A DNA stretch of 5,806 nucleotides from Haloarcula nitratireducens (GTDB lineage: Archaea > Halobacteriota > Halobacteria > Halobacteriales > Haloarculaceae), in the NCBI RefSeq assembly GCF_019599505.1, contig NZ_RKLT01000054.1:1-5806 (forward strand), given 5' to 3'. Both the position numbers and the translations under genes were made by a program. Within the stretch, counting starts at the first letter, position 1, and each line of letters starts with the position of its first letter. The notes below the pieces were generated by a model. That model ran no database searches. It saw only the letters and a program-made list of their open reading frames with translations, and was not told the DNA's origin. This document shows, piece after piece, positions 1-4,168 of the stretch.

Positions 1-1117
1 GATCGAACGTCCGGTCAGGGCTCCCGCTCACGCCGTCGAGCGAAGAAATCGCCTGCAGGTCGCTGTACTGTAGCTGGTCGCCGGGCGACGACGGAACCTG
101 TGGTGTGTTAGTGCCGTCGGTGCCCTCGTATTCGACGACCGCTCTGGCTGGTGGTTCGTTCCCGTCGAGTGCGTCCGCCTGAACGAACCATCGCCCCGGA
201 TTCGTTGCCTCGACGACGACATCGTAGCGCTCACCGGCACCGAAGGCGAACGAATCCACATCGACGGGATCGACGGGGCGGCCATCGGCGTGGGTCACTG
301 TCATCTCGTGGCCGGCGATTCGGACGCCGAAGACCGTCGCGCTGCCGGCGTTCACGAACCGGAAGCGAATCCGCTCGCCCTCCGTTATGTCGAACGTCTG
401 GGGATCCTCGGGGAGTCGACCGTTGATGAGGAGTCCGTCGTAGGGCGGCCGAACGTCGCCCATCATACCGCCGCCACCCATTCCTCCACCCATCCCACCG
501 CCTCCTCTCCCTCCGTCTGACGGAAGGCGAGGCTCGTCGGGGAGGTAATCGTCGAGAACGACGACGTACTCGCGGTCGTACTCGACGTGTGGGTCACGCT
601 CTTCGACGATTAGTGGCCCAAGCAATCCACGATCAAGTTGGAGTCCGACGTGGCTGTGATAGAAGTACGTCCCGGCGGGCTCGGCACGAAACGTGTACTC
701 GAACGTCTCGCCAGAGGCGATCGGGTCTTGTGTTACGTTCGGCACGCCGTCGACGGGGTTCGGAACTGGGACTCCGTGCCAGTGAATCGTGGTTTCTGCT
801 TCGAGGTTGTTAGTCAGTTCGACGCTGAGCACGTCCCCCTCCTGTACACGGAGCTCCGGCCCCGGGAACTGCTCGTCGTACAGCCAGTTAGATGTCGATA
901 CATCGGGGGCCGGTCGAATTGTCCCAGATCCCGCGGTGAGGCTGATGGATGTATCTGGCTCAGCTGTGACCGTCGGGCGGGGCGTTACTTCACGCCCCTC
1001 ATTACCGTCGGTGCCCGGTAGCTGCCCAACACAGCCTGCGAGCGCTCCAAGAGTAGATGCTCCCGTCAGCTGGAGGAGCCTGCGACGGGTGAGCGGTCGC
1101 TGTCTGTTAGGCGGCAC
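1..1117 (-). CDS. Multicopper oxidase (Tat lipoprotein), 3'-truncated by window edge
   Basis: This is the N-terminal 372 codons of a cupredoxin-type multicopper oxidase, a secreted enzyme that oxidises a substrate (possibly Cu(I)) and reduces O2. Residues 11-16 (RRRLLQ) and LAGC ending at Cys29 form a Tat signal with a lipobox, predicting export in folded form and lipid anchoring. The first cupredoxin domain spans about 57-175 and carries two copper-ligand motifs, HWHG (H112, H114) and YHSH (H154, H156). A Gly/Met-rich loop at 203-220 (Met209, 213, 218, 219) follows. The second domain begins near NGR at 232. The C-terminal His-rich motifs that complete the type 1 and trinuclear sites lie beyond the left edge. 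Start: GTG at 1117 gives a normal short Tat n-region. An in-frame GTG at 1153 is possible, and an in-frame stop lies at 1205-1207. No Shine-Dalgarno or TATA element is seen close to 1117, so it is probably cotranscribed with the overlapping short ORF at 1107-1208. The family is clear; copper as substrate is inferred from the neighbouring genes. Confidence 0.93.
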   Translation of the reverse strand, partial: MPPNRQRPLTRRRLLQLTGASTLGALAGCVGQLPGTDGNEGREVTPRPTVTAEPDTSISLTAGSGTIRPAPDVSTSNWLYDEQFPGPELRVQEGDVLSVELTNNLEAETTIHWHGVPVPNPVDGVPNVTQDPIASGETFEYTFRAEPAGTYFYHSHVGLQLDRGLLGPLIVEERDPHVEYDREYVVVLDDYLPDEPRLPSDGGRGGGGMGGGMGGGGMMGDVRPPYDGLLINGRLPEDPQTFDITEGERIRFRFVNAGSATVFGVRIAGHEMTVTHADGRPVDPVDVDSFAFGAGERYDVVVEATNPGRWFVQADALDGNEPPARAVVEYEGTDGTNTPQVPSSPGDQLQYSDLQAISSLDGVSGSPDRTFD

Positions 1118-1208
1118 AGTTGTTGGGTCCCAATTCGAGTTCCGTCGCTTCACCCTCGGTCGATCGCTCGACGAGCCACACGCGAACGTCGTCCGTCTCG
1201 TCTCTCAT
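1107..1208 (-). CDS. 33-aa ORF overlapping the oxidase start; possible truncated small haloarchaeal protein
   Basis: An ATG at 1208 opens a 33-codon ORF ending in TAA at 1107-1109, so it overlaps the GTG of the multicopper oxidase by 11 nt in another frame. The protein starts MRDETDDVRVWLVERS, then turns into an unremarkable acidic tail (STEGEATELELGPNNCAA). The DVRVWLVER opening resembles, from memory, the start of a family of roughly 90-aa haloarchaeal proteins of unknown function, so this may be the 5' stub of such a gene fused to unrelated DNA. A weak TATA-like ACCTAAC lies about 27 nt upstream of the ATG on the minus strand (around 1235), which fits a leaderless start. Such an mRNA would also carry the oxidase gene, and the overlap could couple their translation. 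Whether the peptide is made is unknown. Confidence 0.45.
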   Translation of the reverse strand: MRDETDDVRVWLVERSTEGEATELELGPNNCAA

Positions 1209-1539
1209 ACGTATGGAGAGGAGTACCACGACGTTAGGTTGTTCGGTTGCGAGCTACTGATCGGACTGCCGTATCAGCAACTGACCGGATGATTATCCAA
1301 GAGCGACGAAGAAAACTGATGTCGGAGTGCCGACTAGTTGTGTGGCTTACGCCATCGAGCGGCCCTTCATGAGCATGCGAAGCGCCAAGTGAGAGCAGTG
1401 TCCGTGGTCAAGCTTTGCTAGCGGAGTTCAAAATCTGGTCTCCCGGTCGCCAGCGCATTTCGAACAGAAAAATACGAGACCATCTCACCCGTGGTGTGTT
1501 AGCCAAATTTCCCTAAAAAATCGAGCCCCAAGTGTAGCT
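1209..1539. other. Divergent intergenic region, no gene supported
   Basis: This 331-nt gap separates the leftward oxidase unit from the rightward permease and must hold both promoters. It is less GC-rich than the flanking genes. Small dyads are visible: CTGAT (1257-1261) with ATCAG (1273-1277), and a 5-bp hairpin GTCGG-AGTG-CCGAC (1321-1334). A plus-strand frame ending in TGA near 1391 reads VAYAIERPFMSMRSAK at its end and could be a gene tail, but I do not recognise it. No RNA gene is apparent. Confidence 0.6.
1512..1520 (+). promoter_or_regulatory. TATA-like element of the permease gene
   Basis: The A-rich run CCTAAAAAA is centred about 24 nt before the ATG at 1540, close to the spacing expected for a haloarchaeal TATA box driving a leaderless or nearly leaderless transcript. 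AAATTT lies just upstream at 1505-1510. There is no Shine-Dalgarno sequence before the ATG (AGTGTAGCT), which supports leaderless initiation. Confidence 0.5.
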
Positions 1540-2868
1540 ATGGAGAAAAAGGAATACGCGATCCTCGCGGTCATCGCGCTGGCGACGGTCGCAATCGGCG
1601 TATTCACCACTTCGCAACCACTCTCGACGTTCTTCGTCGAGAGCACACGGCAGTTCCTCTCAACCACTGCTGCAATGGCGTGGATCACGTGGTGGGCGCT
1701 GGTCATCGGGTTCGCCATCGCCGGCGGCGTCGAGGCCTGGACCTCTGACGAAAAGGTCTCGGACTTGCTAGAGGGGCACGGCCTTCGGGAGCTCGGCTAC
1801 GGGTCGCTGTTCGGGTTCGTCTCCTCGTCGTGTTCGTACTCAGCGATCGCCACGGCGAAGAACCTCTTCAAGAAGGGAGGCTCCGCAGCTGCGACTATCG
1901 GCGCGTTCATGTTCGCGTCGACGAACCTCGTCATCGAGATCGGCATCGTCATCTATCTCCTGTTGGGCTGGCAGTTCCTGGTCGCCGATATCGTCGGCGG
2001 CTTCATGCTCATCGGAATGATGGCTGTCGGCTTTGTCTACCTCACACCCGACGAGGTCATCGAGCAAGCGCGAGATAACATCCAAGACGAGAACGATTCG
2101 ACAGCCCAAGACCCGGTCTGTGGCATGGAGGTCGACCCCGAGGAGGCTGACTTCTCGACCGAACACGACGGCGAGACCTACTACTTCTGCTCGGAATCCT
2201 GTAAGGACAGCTTCGACCCAGAAGAGGCGAACACGACCATCCGCGAGCAGGCGACCTCCCTCTCCGGCTGGAAGGCGCTCGCCGACAAGCAGTGGTCCGA
2301 GTGGGGGATGCTCTGGGACGAAATCGCCATCGGCTTCATCTTCGCCGGCCTGATCGCTGGCTTCATCCCGGAACAGGTCTGGACGTCCGTGTTCTCCGGA
2401 GCGACATTTGGACTTCCTGTCTATGTCTTCTGGACCGCAGTACTGGGTGCCGTTATCGGAGTCGCGACGTTCGTCTGCTCGGTCGGGAACGTCCCGTTTG
2501 GCGCGGTCCTCTTCAGCAATGGATTGCCGTTCGGGGCCGTGCTCTCGTACATCTACGCGGACCTCATCGTGCCGCCGATCATGGACGCCTATCGTGATTA
2601 CTACGGCACGAAGTTCGCGGCCATCCTCTCGGGGATGATCTTCGTCTCGGCTGTGCTCACGGGCTTTGTCATCCACTTCCTCTTCCTCGGAGCGGGACTC
2701 ATCCCTGCTCCGTCGAGTGTCAAGATTGCCGAAGTGAAGATCGAGATGAACTACAAGATGGTCCTGAACGTGCTCGCGACGATCTTCTTCCTGTTCCTCT
2801 ACTGGCTTCACAGCTCGGACTCGGTTGGCGATGAGGGACACGGCGAGCACGCTCATGCCGCCGACTGA
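1540..2868 (+). CDS. DUF318/ArsP-type metal permease with internal YHS domain
   Basis: This 442-aa protein belongs to the permease family (DUF318/ArsP-like) linked to export of metals or metalloids. It has two related membrane halves. The first has segments near 6-25, 48-66, 86-104, 116-140 and 146-168, with the motif SSSCSYSA around Cys98. The second has segments near 260-278, 292-312, 316-345, 360-386 and 405-422, with FVCSVGNVPFG around Cys313. Between the halves, at 191-229, sits a YHS domain: DPVCGMEVDP, then YYFCSESC, giving Cys194, Cys217 and Cys221 as probable metal ligands. The C-terminus carries HGEHAH (H434, H437, H439), another likely metal-binding patch. The loop is expected to be cytoplasmic, so the YHS domain could deliver or sense metal for the pore. 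Start: the ATG at 1540 fits the TATA spacing and places the first hydrophobic segment at once. It is divergent from the oxidase and convergent with the next gene. Copper is the likely substrate from context; zinc, silver or arsenicals cannot be excluded. Confidence 0.92.
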   Translation: MEKKEYAILAVIALATVAIGVFTTSQPLSTFFVESTRQFLSTTAAMAWITWWALVIGFAIAGGVEAWTSDEKVSDLLEGHGLRELGYGSLFGFVSSSCSYSAIATAKNLFKKGGSAAATIGAFMFASTNLVIEIGIVIYLLLGWQFLVADIVGGFMLIGMMAVGFVYLTPDEVIEQARDNIQDENDSTAQDPVCGMEVDPEEADFSTEHDGETYYFCSESCKDSFDPEEANTTIREQATSLSGWKALADKQWSEWGMLWDEIAIGFIFAGLIAGFIPEQVWTSVFSGATFGLPVYVFWTAVLGAVIGVATFVCSVGNVPFGAVLFSNGLPFGAVLSYIYADLIVPPIMDAYRDYYGTKFAAILSGMIFVSAVLTGFVIHFLFLGAGLIPAPSSVKIAEVKIEMNYKMVLNVLATIFFLFLYWLHSSDSVGDEGHGEHAHAAD

Positions 2869-2943
2869 CGCTCTCGGTTTCTCTCTCGTATAGTCGCTCA
2901 GCGTCTTCGGAACGTAGTGCGATATCTCGCTGACTCGCATCCG
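2869..2943. other. Short convergent gap with a pyrimidine-rich run
   Basis: The 75 nt between two converging stop codons contain a T/C-rich stretch (GGTTTCTCTCTCG, about 2876-2888) just after the permease stop. It could act as a plus-strand archaeal terminator, although a clean oligo-T tract is missing. No strong hairpin and no gene are seen. Confidence 0.3.
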
Positions 2944-3600
2944 TCAGACGTGGCGCCGATACGCGTCGAAAAGTGCGGGCACACCAAGGGGAAACGCGAG
3001 GACCCCGAACGTCGCCAGCGCGTATTTTGCGTACGACGAGTTGCGATAGGCGAGAGACGTCACACCAACGCCGAAAACGGCGATCGCGTACGCAAAATCA
3101 CTCCAGAACGGATCGTACGTCGAGCAATACCTCCAGCAGACGAACGTGTACGAGGGGGCGTTCCACGTCGGCGGGTGAAGTTTAGGCCAGAAGAATCGAC
3201 AGTAGGTGGTAAACGCGAACATCACCGTCACGGGAAGGCCGACGAGCCACGTGCTCGGGCGAAGCGAGACTCGTGATCTGTATCGATGGTAGGCATGTAA
3301 CAACACGAGCGGGAGCGTGAAGACCACCAGCCACAGGCCGACAGTGTAGGTGACTGGCCAGTGTTCGATTCGAGGTTGCGTGTAGGTGATTCTGAGAGAC
3401 TTGGGAAGTGTTGCCCACGGAAAGGATGGATCGGGGACCGGATTCGTGAGAAAGGACAGTCCCATGAGGACGACACCAGCGATGAGCGTGTACACTCCGA
3501 AGGTTGTGATTCGCGCAAGCGACGATGGTAGGCTGTGTTGTCGAGACGACTTCCCTCCTCCGTCGTCGGCCGAATTTGGCTGGAAGGCATCCGTTCGCAT
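2944..3600 (-). CDS. Polytopic membrane protein of unknown function (218 aa)
   Basis: I do not recognise the family. The protein has a polar N-terminus of about 30 residues, then roughly five hydrophobic segments near 31-51, 86-104, 117-134, 166-186 and 190-210. A loop between the third and fourth segments is rich in aromatic residues, Pro and Cys: YCRFFWPKLHPP around Cys134, then CWRYC (Cys155, Cys159). This could bind metal or form a disulfide. The protein is less acidic than usual for haloarchaea, and many codons end in A or T (for example GGA, CCA, TCT, ACA), unlike the strongly G/C-ending permease gene beside it, so it may have been acquired separately. The ATG at 3600 is the natural start, leaving a cytoplasm-type tail before the first membrane segment; no Shine-Dalgarno sequence is visible. 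It converges on the permease gene. Long uninterrupted length plus a consistent membrane pattern argue that it is real; any copper role is by association only. Confidence 0.75.
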   Translation of the reverse strand: MRTDAFQPNSADDGGGKSSRQHSLPSSLARITTFGVYTLIAGVVLMGLSFLTNPVPDPSFPWATLPKSLRITYTQPRIEHWPVTYTVGLWLVVFTLPLVLLHAYHRYRSRVSLRPSTWLVGLPVTVMFAFTTYCRFFWPKLHPPTWNAPSYTFVCWRYCSTYDPFWSDFAYAIAVFGVGVTSLAYRNSSYAKYALATFGVLAFPLGVPALFDAYRRHV

Positions 3601-3955
3601 AGCAGCAACTACGACGGTATTGTTGAATGCAGTTGTTCTTTCAAAACTTAGCTCTCCTTCGACTGTTCACTAGTGCGAACGGGGTCGCTCACATATGCAC
3701 GATATTCGAATCGAACGCTGATGCTACCATGAACGACTTCGGTTCCGGCCGGCCCTTCCAACCACCTATCGAAGCTATTCGCCCGGTGGTAAACAGGGCA
3801 GTATCTGTGGATTCGAGTCTCAGTTGAGGCTGTGACGGCAGCTATCAGCGAGCGTATTATGTCAGAGCTGGCTTTGTTTTCGAAAAGACACATTCAATCC
3901 GCCATCGAATCGAAGGGACAATCCGCATAAGAGAGATTGTCGTAGTGATAATTGT
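3601..3955. other. 355-nt low-GC gap, no supportable gene
   Basis: This stretch upstream of the leftward membrane-protein gene is visibly AT-richer than the genes. It must contain that gene's promoter: on the minus strand AAGTTTTGA (3642-3650) and ATTCAACAATAC (3616-3627) are candidates, neither convincing. Short open frames exist on both strands (plus 3793-3930, minus 3689-3842) and read partly protein-like, so degraded gene remnants are possible, but none has a recognisable domain or the expected codon bias. No tRNA or CRISPR pattern is seen. Confidence 0.55.
3917..3941 (+). promoter_or_regulatory. TATA-like element inside a GACAAT/ATTGTC inverted repeat
   Basis: GACAAT (3917-3922) and its exact reverse complement ATTGTC (3936-3941) flank the A/T-rich CATAAG (3926-3931). 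CATAAG is centred about 27 nt before the GTG at 3956, the usual distance for a haloarchaeal TATA box with a leaderless transcript. A protein bound to the two arms would compete with TBP, so this could be an operator. The arms are only 6 bp, so chance is not excluded. Confidence 0.4.
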
Positions 3956-3970
3956 GTGATAACTATCACA
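3945..3970 (+). promoter_or_regulatory. Palindromic operator-like site over the HMA start
   Basis: TGTGATA-AC-TATCACA (3955-3970) is a perfect dyad with 7-bp arms and a 2-nt centre. A further copy of the half-site, GTGATAA (3945-3951), precedes the copy at 3956-3962 by exactly 11 bp, about one helical turn. The dyad covers the presumed transcription and translation start, where a bound repressor would block initiation. A metal-responsive regulator is plausible from context but is not identified. Confidence 0.45.
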
Positions 3971-4039
3971 GTAGAGAAAACGCGCTGTGAGCACTGTATG
4001 CAGATCGTTGAAGACGTCGGATACGTCACACATACCTAA
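3956..4039 (+). pseudogene. Internally deleted HMA copper chaperone (CopZ-like remnant)
   Basis: A GTG at 3956 opens 27 codons ending in TAA at 4037-4039. The first part, ITITVEKTRCEHCMQIVED, matches strand 1, the CxxC metal loop (Cys11, Cys14) and the start of helix 1 of heavy-metal-associated (HMA) copper chaperones, whose haloarchaeal members typically read TITVEGMxCxHCxxxVE. The last residues, VEDVGYVTHT, match the end of the same domain, usually VEDAGYxAxA. A normal copy is about 65 residues, so roughly 35-40 residues (strands 2 and 3 and helix 2) are missing and the frame is kept. The join falls at VED, a sequence that occurs near both ends of the intact domain, which suggests deletion between short direct repeats. 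The usual GM before the CxxC is also changed, to KT. The protein is unlikely to fold as HMA, but a short CxxC peptide could still be made because the promoter looks intact. It lies upstream of and codirectional with the copper ATPase gene, the expected place for copZ. Confidence 0.7.
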
Positions 4040-4063
4040 GAAACAGCGGCGCGGCGTCTACGA

Positions 4064-4168
4064 ATGACCCCGCCGTTCGCTCTCGCGGGCCCGTCCCAGA
4101 GCCCCTACTTGCAGTCTCAGGAACCGGCAACAACTGAAGGAAGAACGCCACCGATATACAACTCATGA
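4064..4168 (+). CDS. Doubtful 34-aa ORF overlapping the ATPase start (ATGA)
   Basis: An ATG at 4064 opens 34 codons (starting [14 protein letters not shown]) whose TGA overlaps the ATPase ATG in the arrangement ATGA, a common form of translational coupling. A TATA-like CATACCTAAG (4031-4040) is centred about 27 nt upstream of this ATG, which fits a transcript starting here. Against it: the peptide is rich in Pro, Ser and Gln, lacks the acidic bias of haloarchaeal proteins and matches nothing I know. It may be a leader ORF or simply the untranslated leader of the ATPase mRNA. Confidence 0.25.
   Translation: MTPPFALAGPSQSPYLQSQEPATTEGRTPPIYNS

Noticed and set aside
100..111. 12-nt repeat GTGGTGTGTTAG, also at 1491-1502 upstream of the permease
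   Set aside because: One copy lies inside oxidase coding sequence, and about two chance matches of this length are expected in a window this size, so a shared regulatory site is not supported.
638..1292. Plus-strand frames opposite the multicopper oxidase
   Set aside because: The minus strand carries the Tat signal and both HxH copper motifs; the plus frames have no domain and run through the oxidase start region.
1321..1334. Hairpin GTCGG-AGTG-CCGAC as a terminator
   Set aside because: It has no following T-tract and sits between divergent genes, so a terminator role is unlikely; a 5-bp stem is easily found by chance.
1840..2940. Long open frame on the minus strand (366 codons) opposite the permease gene
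   Set aside because: It is the antisense shadow of a high-GC gene with G/C-ending codons. The translation is a charged low-complexity string, while the plus-strand frame has clear domains and membrane segments.
3627..3827. Plus-strand frame of 66 codons in the gap
   Set aside because: Composition and codon use are not protein-like for this host and no motif is present; it overlaps the promoter area of the leftward membrane-protein gene.
3689..3842. Minus-strand open frame reading GGWKGRPEPKSFMVASAF
   Set aside because: Part of it reads like real protein, but it has no start, no family I recognise, and lies in AT-rich DNA without haloarchaeal codon bias; at best a remnant.
3793..3930. Plus-strand open frame of 45 codons with an ATG at 3859, ending just before the HMA remnant
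   Set aside because: It has a plausible alpha-helical C-terminal look but no recognisable domain, and its end overlaps the proposed TATA and inverted repeat.
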